A stretch of 64,000 bases of DNA, from positions 1 to 64,000 of the forward strand of contig NZ_RHHQ01000020.1 in NCBI RefSeq assembly GCF_003710825.1. Reading direction: 5' to 3'. Source of the stretch: Brevibacillus fluminis. Its GTDB lineage: Bacteria > Bacillota > Bacilli > Brevibacillales > Brevibacillaceae. The translations under genes were made by a program, and so were the position numbers. Of this stretch, positions 50,716-59,010 are shown in pieces (the stretch's first letter is position 1; each line of letters opens with the position of its first letter). Below the pieces are notes generated by a model that searched no databases, was not told where the DNA came from, and saw only the letters and a list, made by a program, of their open reading frames with translations.

Positions 50716-52074
50716 TTGCCGCCGAAATCGAAAAAAAGACGGTTAAACTCCGTACAAATTATTGTATGCTTTTATATTTGTTCGGTTTTGATCTCGTCTC
50801 TTTTATTATGGATGCCTATTTTCCACAAGCCCGGCGTTCAGCTGACTTATTTGGATGCCCTCTTCACCGCGTCCAGCGCCATCAGCGTTACTGGACTTTC
50901 CGTCATCCAAATCGATCTTTTCTTTAATCATGCAGGTATCATTTTGCTCGCCCTGCTGTTTCAGGTAGGCGGGATCGGGATTATGACGCTGGGCACGTTT
51001 TTCTGGCTCTTATTCCGCCAAAAAATCGGGCTTGAACAACGCATCTGGATCGCGACTGACCACAACCGGCCGAAATTGGCGGGGATGGTCGACCTGATGC
51101 GCAACATCTTGCTGCTCGCCGTCATCATCGAGGTCGCCGGCACGCTCTTGTTGGGCAGTTACTTGCTGCTGCGCGGCTATGTGGATCATTGGTATATGGC
51201 TTTTTTCCACGGATTCTTCGCCTCTGTCAGCGCGTTTACCAATGCTGGATTTGATCTGTACGGCAACTCTCTGCTCGATTTTTCGCACGACTATGTGTTC
51301 CAGACGATCCATATGCTGTTGATCATCTGCGGGGCGATCGGCTTTCCTGTGCTGATCGAGCTGCAGCATTATGTTTTGCACCGACGGGTCAAACCTCGCT
51401 TTACCTTCTCTTTATTCACGAAAGTGACGACTGCTACTTTCTTTACCCTGTTAGTAGCGGGTGCGCTTCTGTTTTATTTGTTTGAGCGGGGCGCCTTTTT
51501 GGCGGATAAAGGTTTCATCCCGTCCGTCTTTTATTCGTTGTTTCAATCCGTCTCGGCACGCAGCGCCGGTTTGACTACGATGGATATCAGCATGCTCTCT
51601 ACACCGACGCTGATCATGATGTCGCTGCTTATGTTCATCGGTGCGTCGCCAAGCAGCGTAGGCGGCGGGATACGGACCACAACGTTTTTCATCCTGTACG
51701 CAACCATTTTGTCCTACATGCGCGGGTACAAGCGGGTAAAAGTGTTTGGGCGGGAGCTGGCGGATGACGATATTTTACGTTCGTTCCTCGTGTTCTTTTT
51801 CGCGATCAGCTTGGTCATCGCCGCTGTCATCCTGCTTGCCTGGACCGAAGGATTGCCGATGGAACAGCTCCTGTTCGAGGTATGCTCGGCGTTCGGGACC
51901 ACCGGCATGTCTACCGGGATCACCGCTTCGCTCAGCCCGACGGGAAAAATCATCATGATCGTCCTGATGGTGATCGGACGCATTGGGATTATCAACATGC
52001 TGCTCTTCTTGAAAAAAGACGATCAAATTACACATTATCGCTATCCGACCGAGAGGATCATCATCGGACAGTAA
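50716..52074 (+). CDS. TrkH/KtrB family potassium uptake protein
   Basis: 452 aa. Four pseudo-repeated pore loops are visible: SSAISVTGLSV, SVSAFTNAGFDL, SVSARSAGLTT and FGTTGMSTGIT, each with the filter glycine. Hydrophobic helices flank each loop. The protein is the ion-conducting subunit of a Ktr-type system that normally needs a KtrA/KtrC RCK partner; none is encoded in this window. The start is TTG at 50716, 9 nt after AGGAGG. A strong terminator follows. Confidence 0.93.
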   Translation: MPPKSKKRRLNSVQIIVCFYICSVLISSLLLWMPIFHKPGVQLTYLDALFTASSAISVTGLSVIQIDLFFNHAGIILLALLFQVGGIGIMTLGTFFWLLFRQKIGLEQRIWIATDHNRPKLAGMVDLMRNILLLAVIIEVAGTLLLGSYLLLRGYVDHWYMAFFHGFFASVSAFTNAGFDLYGNSLLDFSHDYVFQTIHMLLIICGAIGFPVLIELQHYVLHRRVKPRFTFSLFTKVTTATFFTLLVAGALLFYLFERGAFLADKGFIPSVFYSLFQSVSARSAGLTTMDISMLSTPTLIMMSLLMFIGASPSSVGGGIRTTTFFILYATILSYMRGYKRVKVFGRELADDDILRSFLVFFFAISLVIAAVILLAWTEGLPMEQLLFEVCSAFGTTGMSTGITASLSPTGKIIMIVLMVIGRIGIINMLLFLKKDDQITHYRYPTERIIIGQ

Positions 52075-52122
52075 GAAAAAAGTGCGAAAGCCATTGTGGG
52101 CTTGCCGCACTTTTTTTCTTAA
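52072..52122. terminator. Bidirectional terminator
   Basis: AAAAAAGTGCG / CGCACTTTTTTT inverted repeat with an inner AAGCC/GGCTT arm. It sits between the convergent TrkH and anti-sigma genes. Confidence 0.92.
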
Positions 52123-52127
52123 AGTCG

Positions 52128-53087
52128 TTATCCTTGTTTTGCGTGACCGCTTGCTCTGAGCTTCTCGACGATCTCGGACGGGAAAATCGTTTGTATATCC
52201 AACCAATAGTCACTTCCGTCCCGGGGCATCTGATAATCGATCACGCGGTAATCGCCGCCCCGATACACAATGTTGAATTTCATTGGGGCTGCAACAGCCG
52301 ATCCATTCGTCTGCTCCGATTCGATCGTCACCTTTGCGTAGACGATGCGCTGCTCCGCATTTGGGCTGTCGACACCAAGCAATTCCAGGCTTACTTTGCG
52401 TTTATCGCCAATCCAAGCAAAATCGTCTGTCGCTTGCAAAAATTGCGTGATGAGCGGCAGGACGAGCGACTCATTGGATGGTGAAACGCCCGCCTTGATC
52501 GTCAAAAAAACGTTTCCGAGCACTTCATTGCGATACCGCACTTCGATTTTCCACAAGCCTGCTGTCGGAAGCGTGAGCCCCGTTGGAAAATGTCCATCGG
52601 CATCGTACAGCTTACTTCCGATCGCATACTTGCCCAAATCGATTCGCTCGCCCTGCTGATTTTCGCCGACCAACTGCACCTTTTCATTTGCCATCAGCGG
52701 GCCGTTCAGCAAAAACATCACTTTTTGCCCCTGCTTTTCATACATGTCCCCTGTGATGACCCGCACCGGTTTTTCGCCCAGATAAGTGAACGATTTACCT
52801 TCGAAAGGCGTCGTGTGTTCAGCGGCAGGCTGCCAAAGATTGCCGTCGGAAGCCTCAGGTGGCAAGGGGTTGGGGGTGTTCGGCACAAGCAAGCCAAAAC
52901 CGATCAAGCAGGCGCAAACGGCGCCACCGAGCCATTTCCAGCCAAAGTGAATGCCTGTACCGGCCCGCGGTATGCTCGCGATCCTCTTTTGCACAGCCCG
53001 CTGCATCTCTGCCGTAAATTCCACATCGCGCAGCAAGCCTTTGTTTGCGTATCCTTTTAATTCGTTCAGCGACTTGTCGAAATCCAT
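52128..53087 (-). CDS. Putative membrane anti-sigma factor
   Basis: 319 aa. A cytoplasmic N-terminus of ~50 residues (DFDKSLNELKGYANKGLLRD) is followed by one transmembrane segment (about 51-68, WLGGAVCACLIGFGLLVP) and a large extracytoplasmic domain with mixed beta character. Anti-sigma identity is inferred from topology and from its 22-bp overlap with the upstream ECF sigma gene. No zinc-binding HxxxCxxC (ZAS) motif is present, so it would belong to a non-ZAS class. The signal it senses is unknown. Confidence 0.75.
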   Translation of the reverse strand: MDFDKSLNELKGYANKGLLRDVEFTAEMQRAVQKRIASIPRAGTGIHFGWKWLGGAVCACLIGFGLLVPNTPNPLPPEASDGNLWQPAAEHTTPFEGKSFTYLGEKPVRVITGDMYEKQGQKVMFLLNGPLMANEKVQLVGENQQGERIDLGKYAIGSKLYDADGHFPTGLTLPTAGLWKIEVRYRNEVLGNVFLTIKAGVSPSNESLVLPLITQFLQATDDFAWIGDKRKVSLELLGVDSPNAEQRIVYAKVTIESEQTNGSAVAAPMKFNIVYRGGDYRVIDYQMPRDGSDYWLDIQTIFPSEIVEKLRASGHAKQG

Positions 53088-53620
53088 TCAGCCCCTCCCT
53101 CCTCTGCGACCAGCGCAGCCTTCAACATGTGTCTTGCTCGGTGCAACCGCGTCCGCACGGTTCCTTCCCGCACACACAAGATTGAGGCAATCTCGCTAAT
53201 TTTCTGATCCTCATAGTAGTGCAGAACAATGACTTGGCGGTATGCATACGGGAGAGCAAGCACTTGTGCGAGCAGTTGCTCCCGTTCCGATTCGCTCACC
53301 ACTTCCATCTCCACCGACTTCTCACTTGTGCGGTCCACCCACGATTTGAAGATCAGGTTTCGGAACGACCACGATCGAATCTGCATTTTGCACTCATTGG
53401 CGGCGATTGCATAGATCCACGTTTTAACCGAGCTGTCGCCGCGGAAGTCTGGAAGCTTCCGGTACACCTTAACGAACACATCTTGTGTGATATCTTCCGC
53501 TAGGCTTTTGTTTTTCACGAACAAGGTTACGAGGCGCAGCACCCGAGTGCCATATTCTTGCATCAGCTGCGCGAGAACAGCCTCCGGGGTTTTCTGCAAT
53601 TGTTCCGTATCAGCCAGCAT
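53066..53620 (-). CDS. ECF-type RNA polymerase sigma factor
   Basis: 184 aa. Region 2 is clear (FVKNKSLAEDITQDVFVKVY, DFRGDSSVKTWIYAIAANEC) and region 4 has the HTH ILCVREGTVRTRLHRARHML. Region 1.1 and region 3 are absent, as expected for the group 4 class. The ATG at 53620 has GAGGTGAGG just upstream; the ORF extends 36 codons through the neighbouring terminator. GTAAC about 60 nt upstream of the start could be an ECF -35 (autoregulation), but no good -10 accompanies it. The nearest Bacillus subgroup is not assigned. Confidence 0.92.
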   Translation of the reverse strand: MLADTEQLQKTPEAVLAQLMQEYGTRVLRLVTLFVKNKSLAEDITQDVFVKVYRKLPDFRGDSSVKTWIYAIAANECKMQIRSWSFRNLIFKSWVDRTSEKSVEMEVVSESEREQLLAQVLALPYAYRQVIVLHYYEDQKISEIASILCVREGTVRTRLHRARHMLKAALVAEEGGAEWISTSR

Positions 53621-53691
53621 CCTCACCTCTTTATTCTCTCTCGCTTGTTTAGATGCAGCTGCATAACTTTTGTTACGGATTTTTTTACAAA

Positions 53692-53727
53692 AAGAAAAAA
53701 CGGAACGAGTCAGTTCCGTTTTTTTCA
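53692..53727 (-). terminator. Intrinsic terminator of the M42 peptidase gene
   Basis: AAAAAACGGAAC / GTTCCGTTTTTTT perfect stem (53695-53725) with a 6-nt loop, just after the peptidase stop codon and directly upstream of the sigma-factor promoter region. Confidence 0.9.
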
Positions 53728-53731
53728 CGAA

Positions 53732-54796
53732 CTATTCCATTTGTTCGATAAAAGCCGTAAGCAAATCAACCGTGTAAGCTAAATCATCGAGATGGACGCA
53801 GCCTGTAGCGGAATGAATATAGCGGGATGGCAAGGAAATGATGCCGGTTACAGCTCCCGCTCCAGCGAGACTGATCGTGGCTGCATCCGTCCCTCCGTTC
53901 AACACCGTTTGATGCTGATAGGGAATTCCCAGCGATTCTGCTGTGCGCACCAGCTGTCTGGTCAGCGATTTCGGCACGTTGTTCCCCTGTCCAGTATCCG
54001 GTGTCCAATCATAGTACTTAATGACCGGACCGCCCCCCAGTTTCATCGGCGGCAGGGTGGCAGGCAGCGCGGGTGAATCTCCGGCAAATGTCACATCAAT
54101 CGCGATCGCCACCGTAGGCTTGATAGCAAACGCCGCTGTTCCTGCTCCGCGCAGCCCTACCTCCTCCTGAACGGATGCTACCGCATAGATCGTCGGTTGA
54201 ACCTGTTTGCCGCTCAGTCGCTTCATCGTTTCAATTAAAACGGCGCAGCTTGAGCGATTGTCTACGGCCTTGCCCGTAAACAGCTTGCTTCCGTTCAGCA
54301 AGGTTCCTTTTCGTTCAAACGTGATCATGTCCCCAATTTGTACGCCAAGCGCCATCGTTTCCGCCCGACTAGAGGTACCGAGGTCAAGGTAAATGTCCGC
54401 AAGCGGAATGGATCTGCGGGCCATCTCGGCCGTCAGCAGATGTGCCGGCATCGTCCCTGTGATCGCTTGCCGCGGCCCAGCTTCCGTATGGATGGTCAAC
54501 ACTTGGTTCATCAGCATCCGGCTGTCGTGATAGCCGACCGGGTGAAAGTAAACAAAGCCGTTTTCATCAATATGCCGGACGATGAAGCCAATCTCGTCCA
54601 TATGGGCCGAAAGCATAAGTTTCACATCCGGACGGCTGCCATGTTTGACAAAAATCTGGTTGCCCAAAGCATCTTCCCAATGACCGTTCGATAGAGGCAG
54701 CAGTTTTTGGCGCATATAGGCCGCTACCCGTTCCTCATCCCCACTGACGCCTGGTATTTCATCTAGCTCGCGCAATAATACGTCCCACTCGCTCAT
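53732..54796 (-). CDS. M42 family metallopeptidase (aminopeptidase/endoglucanase M type)
   Basis: 354 aa. The two-zinc site of M42 is complete: His/Asp in LSAHMDEIGF, Asp in AVDNRSSCAVL, the catalytic EE in SVQEEVGLRGA, Asp in AIDVTFAGDSP and the late His in YIHSATGCVH. The family forms dodecameric aminopeptidases acting on short peptides (YsdC/FrvX/PepA type). The ATG at 54796 has AAGGAG 7 nt upstream; the ORF extension includes the promoter region. It lies next to a second peptidase and a peptide transporter. Confidence 0.94.
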   Translation of the reverse strand: MSEWDVLLRELDEIPGVSGDEERVAAYMRQKLLPLSNGHWEDALGNQIFVKHGSRPDVKLMLSAHMDEIGFIVRHIDENGFVYFHPVGYHDSRMLMNQVLTIHTEAGPRQAITGTMPAHLLTAEMARRSIPLADIYLDLGTSSRAETMALGVQIGDMITFERKGTLLNGSKLFTGKAVDNRSSCAVLIETMKRLSGKQVQPTIYAVASVQEEVGLRGAGTAAFAIKPTVAIAIDVTFAGDSPALPATLPPMKLGGGPVIKYYDWTPDTGQGNNVPKSLTRQLVRTAESLGIPYQHQTVLNGGTDAATISLAGAGAVTGIISLPSRYIHSATGCVHLDDLAYTVDLLTAFIEQME

Positions 54797-55074
54797 GTGC
54801 ACACTCCTTACTGATTTGCCCCGGCTTTTTGGATTTGTCTTCATTATAGCGAGCGGGCGTGAGTACAAATGTCAAAATTCTCGCATTATTTATGCAAAAT
54901 TCTATCAATTTTAATCCCTTCTGGTAGGATTACATAACCCATCTTGTCGGTCTCAACTCTCTCTCGTGTACATGTTCTGATCTTAATCGAACTAGTATTT
55001 TGCCAAAACGTCCGCACTCCTGGATGACTACCTTGACATTCTTGATCTGAAATGAGTTATCCATCAATAGCCAA
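54797..55074. other. Intergenic region upstream of the M42 peptidase gene
   Basis: No gene seen. On the minus strand a TTGACA (54876-54871) and a perfect TATAAT (54849-54844) are separated by 21 nt, longer than sigma A normally uses. Just upstream are two direct copies of AAAATTCT (plus strand, 54875-54882 and 54896-54903) around an AT-rich GCATTATTTATGC inverted repeat. The rest (54910-55074) shows no feature I can name. Confidence 0.5.
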
Positions 55075-55135
55075 AAAGAAAAGCCGATCCGCTATGAGAA
55101 TCCTGTGATTCCCGTGACAGATCGACTTTTTGTTT
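55073..55135 (-). terminator. Intrinsic terminator of the M24 peptidase gene
   Basis: A long hairpin: AAGTCGATC / GATCGGCTT outer stem and GAATC / GATTC inner stem (55081-55129), followed by TTTTCTTTTTG on the minus strand. Confidence 0.85.
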
Positions 55136-55155
55136 TTGTTTATGTTTTTGTTTCG

Positions 55156-56250
55156 CTACACCCCGATGACTTGCAGCTCTTTCGGGAACCGGCTCAACAC
55201 TTCGCAGCCGTTTTCCGTCACCCAGACATCATCCTCGATTCTGACACCCGCAATGCCAGGAACGTAGATGCCCGGTTCGATTGTGAAAACCATCCCGGTC
55301 TGTAGCAAATCCTGATTTTCTCCATGAACGGATGGATATTCGTGGCAATCCATGCCGAGCCCGTGACCCAAACGATGGATGAAATAGTCGCCATACCCTT
55401 TTGCTGCGATCACATCGCGCGCTGCGCGGTCGATGTTCGCCAAGGTGACGCCCGCTTTAGTCGCCTCGATCCCTGCCAGATTCGCTGCTAGCACCGTTTG
55501 ATAGATTTCCTGTTCCTTCGCTCCGACCTCGCCAACCGCAAATGTGCGAGTAATATCCGAATAGTAGCCGTCATAGGCTACACCCAGGTCAAACAAGAGC
55601 AGCTCGCCAGCCTGGATAGTGCGATTGCCTGGAGCGCCATGCGGCATTGCCGACTTTTCGCCCGCCAGCACCATCGTTGGGAATGCGAGTCCTTCCGAGC
55701 CTAGCTTTTTCATTTGATACTCCAGCTCCGCTACAACGTCGAGCTCAGTCATGCCTACTTTGACTTGGCCCACGACGGCTGCCAGGGCATCCTCGGTGAT
55801 TTGCAGAGCTTTTTTGATCCGGCTGACTTCGTCTGCAGATTTTACCATTCGCATCTGGCGAATAGGCACATCGACATCTACATAATCGGCTGCTTGGATA
55901 ACCGCTGCAAGCGCTTCAAAACGGCTGACCGTCAAATCGCCCTTTTCCAGTCCCAATCGCTTGATCCCTGCAGGAAGGTGGGCTTGCAGGACCTCATACG
56001 GGTTTTGCGTATCCGTGTGCGTCGCGATCGTCTTTACGCTTGAGGCTTGTTGCGCTGCTTCCAGATCAAGCGCTGGTACGATCAACACTGCTTCGCCTTG
56101 CTTTGGGATCACCAATCCGAGGAAGCGCTCGTGCGGATCGCTCAAAAATCCGGTGAGATAATAGACATGCTTTGGTGTGGTGAGCAGCATAGCGTCCAGC
56201 CCTTGCTCATTCATATATGTATGAAGCGTTTGCAATTTTTGTTGATCCAT
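55156..56250 (-). CDS. M24 family Xaa-Pro dipeptidase/aminopeptidase
   Basis: 364 aa. An N-terminal creatinase-like domain (residues 1-130, MLLTTPKHVYYLTGF) precedes a C-terminal pita-bread metal domain with all five ligands: Asp in LFDLGVAYDGYYSDITRTF (two), His in HRLGHGLGMD, Glu in FTIEPG and Glu in GVRIEDDV. It cleaves Xaa-Pro bonds. It resembles the Bacillus PepQ-like YkvY/YqhT group; which one cannot be decided here. It lies immediately downstream of the peptide ABC transporter operon and could process its imports. Confidence 0.94.
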   Translation of the reverse strand: MDQQKLQTLHTYMNEQGLDAMLLTTPKHVYYLTGFLSDPHERFLGLVIPKQGEAVLIVPALDLEAAQQASSVKTIATHTDTQNPYEVLQAHLPAGIKRLGLEKGDLTVSRFEALAAVIQAADYVDVDVPIRQMRMVKSADEVSRIKKALQITEDALAAVVGQVKVGMTELDVVAELEYQMKKLGSEGLAFPTMVLAGEKSAMPHGAPGNRTIQAGELLLFDLGVAYDGYYSDITRTFAVGEVGAKEQEIYQTVLAANLAGIEATKAGVTLANIDRAARDVIAAKGYGDYFIHRLGHGLGMDCHEYPSVHGENQDLLQTGMVFTIEPGIYVPGIAGVRIEDDVWVTENGCEVLSRFPKELQVIGV

Positions 56251-56290
56251 CTGCGCGTCATCCTCTCCTTGTTTTCTTGTTCATCCTATC

Positions 56291-56327
56291 AGGAAAAAGC
56301 CCCCATCTGCAATGGGAGCTTTTTCGT
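56291..56327. terminator. Intrinsic terminator after the ABC transporter operon
   Basis: AAAAAGCccCCAT / ATGGgaGCTTTTT inverted repeat (56294-56324) just beyond the stop codon of the binding-protein gene, with a T-run on the minus strand. Confidence 0.85.
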
Positions 56328-56337
56328 TCCTACAGAC

Positions 56338-58008
56338 CTATTTCCACTCTACATTTTCCAGGCTCTCCGAACCTGTTGGATGCGGTTGGTAGCCAGTGAT
56401 GCCTGCTTTACCCGCGATCGGGGGTGTTGCATGCGCGATCGGAATTAGCGGTACATCTTTGTAGATCAGTTCTTGCGCTTGTTTGTACAGCTCGGTACGT
56501 TTATCTTTCGACGGCTCCGATTGCGCCTGCAGCAAGAGCTTGTGCACCTCTTCATTTGCATAGCGCGAGCGGTTTCCGCTGCCGATGTTGTTTTTGTCGA
56601 GCAAGACGTACAGGAAGTTGTCAGGGTCACCGTTATCACCTGTCCAACCCAAGAGGTACATGTCTTGTTCACCGTTTTTCGTTTTTTCCAGGTACGTTGC
56701 CCATTCCATCGTTACGATCTCGGTTTCGACGCCGATTTTTTTCAGGTCTTGCTGGATTGCTTCTGCGATTTTTTGACCGTCTGGCATGTATGGACGCGGC
56801 ACCGGCATTGCCCAGAACTTCGTTTTGAAGCCGTTCGGGAAGCCCGCTTCTGCCAACAGTTGTTTTGCTTTGTCCAAATTGTACTCACGGTCTTTGATCG
56901 CATCGTTGTAGCCCCATACAGATGGCGGCATTGGGTTAACAGCTGGCTCGCCAAGACCGGCGAAGAATGCTTCGATCAGTGCTGGTTTGTTGATTGCATA
57001 CGCGATTGCTTCACGAACTTTTGGATTATCAAACGGCTTTTTCTCCACGTTGAAGCTGAGGAAGCCGACGTTCATACCAGGACGTAGGAACAGCTGCAGG
57101 TCTTTGTTGTCTTTGACAGATTGCGCGTCATCTGGATTCAGACCATCCATGATGTCGATTTCGCCGGAATTCAGTGCAGTCAAGCGTGCAGAGTTGTCCG
57201 GAATGACTTTGAAGACCAGTTTGTCCAGCTTAGGCAGACCTTTGTTCCAGTAGTCTGGGTTTTTCTCGAGCGTGATGGAATCGTTGCGCTTCCATTCCAC
57301 GAATTTGAACGGACCGGTTCCTACTGGGTTTTCGATGTATTTGTCGCCGAATTTTTGTACGGCAGTCGGAGAGGAGATTCCGAAGCAATACATCCCCAGG
57401 TTGTTCAGGAAAGGAGACACCGGACGGAACAGCTTGAATTCCACTGTGCTCGCGTCGATCGCTTTCACCGTATCAATCACATGGTCTTTGTCGCCTTTGT
57501 AGCCACCGAACATGTCATTGTAGTATACATAGCCGTCTTTGTTATGGAACGGATTGCTCTTGTCCATCCAGCGGTTGAAATTCCACACGACTGCCTCGGC
57601 ATTGAAGTCGGTGCCGTCATGGAACTTGACGCCTTGGCGCAACTTGAATGTGTACGTTTTGCCATCCGGCGAAATTTCCCAGCTCTCAGCCAAACCAGGA
57701 ACGATGTTGGTATTGGTCGGCTCGTATTTGACCAACGTTTCGAAAACGTTTTCCGTAATTTTGGCCGATTCGCCATCGTCCGTCTGAATCGGGTCGAGCC
57801 CGACGGAGTCGCCGCCACGGCCAAAGATCAGCTGTTTCGGCCCTTTGTTTGCTGTATCTGCAGGCGCTGGCTGAGCTGGCGTTTGCGCTGAGGAATCGGA
57901 TGGTGCCGGCGTTTGCTGGGCTGTCTGCTGTGGGCTGCCGCATCCGGTCAAAGCCATCGTCAGCGCCATCATGCCAGACAGTGCAGCTGTCAACAATGAT
58001 TTTTTCAT
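56338..58008 (-). CDS. Peptide ABC transporter substrate-binding lipoprotein
   Basis: 556 aa of the SBP_bac_5 family (DppA/OppA-like). The lipobox LTGC (Cys23) follows a hydrophobic signal; a Gln/Ala/Pro-rich linker (to about residue 58) precedes the mature domain (LIFGRGGDSVGLDPIQTDDG; LRQGVKFHDGTDFNAEAVVW). It is an extracellular membrane-anchored receptor for di- or oligopeptides. It is the last gene of the five-gene operon, 93 bp after the permease gene. Ligand specificity is not readable. Confidence 0.95.
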   Translation of the reverse strand: MKKSLLTAALSGMMALTMALTGCGSPQQTAQQTPAPSDSSAQTPAQPAPADTANKGPKQLIFGRGGDSVGLDPIQTDDGESAKITENVFETLVKYEPTNTNIVPGLAESWEISPDGKTYTFKLRQGVKFHDGTDFNAEAVVWNFNRWMDKSNPFHNKDGYVYYNDMFGGYKGDKDHVIDTVKAIDASTVEFKLFRPVSPFLNNLGMYCFGISSPTAVQKFGDKYIENPVGTGPFKFVEWKRNDSITLEKNPDYWNKGLPKLDKLVFKVIPDNSARLTALNSGEIDIMDGLNPDDAQSVKDNKDLQLFLRPGMNVGFLSFNVEKKPFDNPKVREAIAYAINKPALIEAFFAGLGEPAVNPMPPSVWGYNDAIKDREYNLDKAKQLLAEAGFPNGFKTKFWAMPVPRPYMPDGQKIAEAIQQDLKKIGVETEIVTMEWATYLEKTKNGEQDMYLLGWTGDNGDPDNFLYVLLDKNNIGSGNRSRYANEEVHKLLLQAQSEPSKDKRTELYKQAQELIYKDVPLIPIAHATPPIAGKAGITGYQPHPTGSESLENVEWK

Positions 58009-58101
58009 AAAATGAAGATCCCCCTTCTTCCCTTATTGATCGCTTTTTTTGTTCAAGCTACAATCGCTGCCACGCATCCCCCCTTTCAAGGCGTGCTCGC
58101 G

Positions 58102-58998
58102 TCAGTTTTTCATTCGCGGATCAAGCGCATCGCGCAAACCGTCACCGATCAAATTGAATCCGAGTACGGTCAGCATGATGCACAAGCCGGGATAGATGAC
58201 GGTCCACGGCGCTTTTTGGATGTATTGCTTAGAGTCCGCCAGCATTTTGCCCCATTCCGGTTCAGGCGGCTGTGCCCCGAGTCCGAGAAAGCCGAGCGCT
58301 GCCGCTTCGATGATGGCTGTCGCGATTCCGAGCGTCCCGGAAACGATGATCGGTGCCAGGCTGTTGGGCAAAATGTGCTTGATCAAGATGCGCGAATCCT
58401 TCATCCCGATTGCTCGCGCCGCCATCACGAATTCTTCTTCCTTCAACGTCAGCACGCGTGACCGCACGAGCCTACCGAATGTCGGAATATTGATGATGGC
58501 GATTGCAAGCAAGGCGTTTTGCAGCGATGGTCCCAAAATGGCTACGATCGCGATCGCGAGCAAAATGCTCGGAAAAGCCAACATGACATCAAACACGCGT
58601 GAAATAACCGAATCAACCCAGCGGCCATAATAACCTGCCAGGAGTCCGAAAAACGTGCCGGCTACAATCGAGCCGAGAACCGAGGACGTCCCTACCCAAA
58701 GCGAGATGCGTGCGCCGTAGACGACCCGCGAAAAGACGTCGCGACCGTTGTAATCGGTACCGAACCAATGCTCGGCGGATGGTGCCTTGTTTTTCATGAC
58801 CAGCTCGCCCTCATCGAATTTATAAGGCGCGATTTGCGGTGCAAACACCGCGACCACCACGAAAAAGAGAATGATGCCCAAGCCGACCATTGCCAGCTTG
58901 TTTTTCCGCAAAATGTTCCATGCGTCCCGCCAAGGGGAGGATGCCTGTTCCACCGGTTGCTTGATTGGGGTATGGATCGTTGTTTGAACCTCTGCCAT
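58102..58998 (-). CDS. Peptide ABC transporter permease (DppC/OppC type)
   Basis: 298 aa. A cytoplasmic N-terminal arm (QTTIHTPIKQPVEQASSPW) is followed by a first helix (LAMVGLGIILFFVVVAVFAP), an OppC-type periplasmic loop with EHWFGTDYNGRDVFSRV, and the EAA-like loop AARAIGMKDSRILIKHILPN. About six helices. It pairs with the neighbouring DppB-type permease. Confidence 0.95.
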   Translation of the reverse strand: MAEVQTTIHTPIKQPVEQASSPWRDAWNILRKNKLAMVGLGIILFFVVVAVFAPQIAPYKFDEGELVMKNKAPSAEHWFGTDYNGRDVFSRVVYGARISLWVGTSSVLGSIVAGTFFGLLAGYYGRWVDSVISRVFDVMLAFPSILLAIAIVAILGPSLQNALLAIAIINIPTFGRLVRSRVLTLKEEEFVMAARAIGMKDSRILIKHILPNSLAPIIVSGTLGIATAIIEAAALGFLGLGAQPPEPEWGKMLADSKQYIQKAPWTVIYPGLCIMLTVLGFNLIGDGLRDALDPRMKN

Positions 58999-59010
58999 GC
59001 AACTGCCTCC

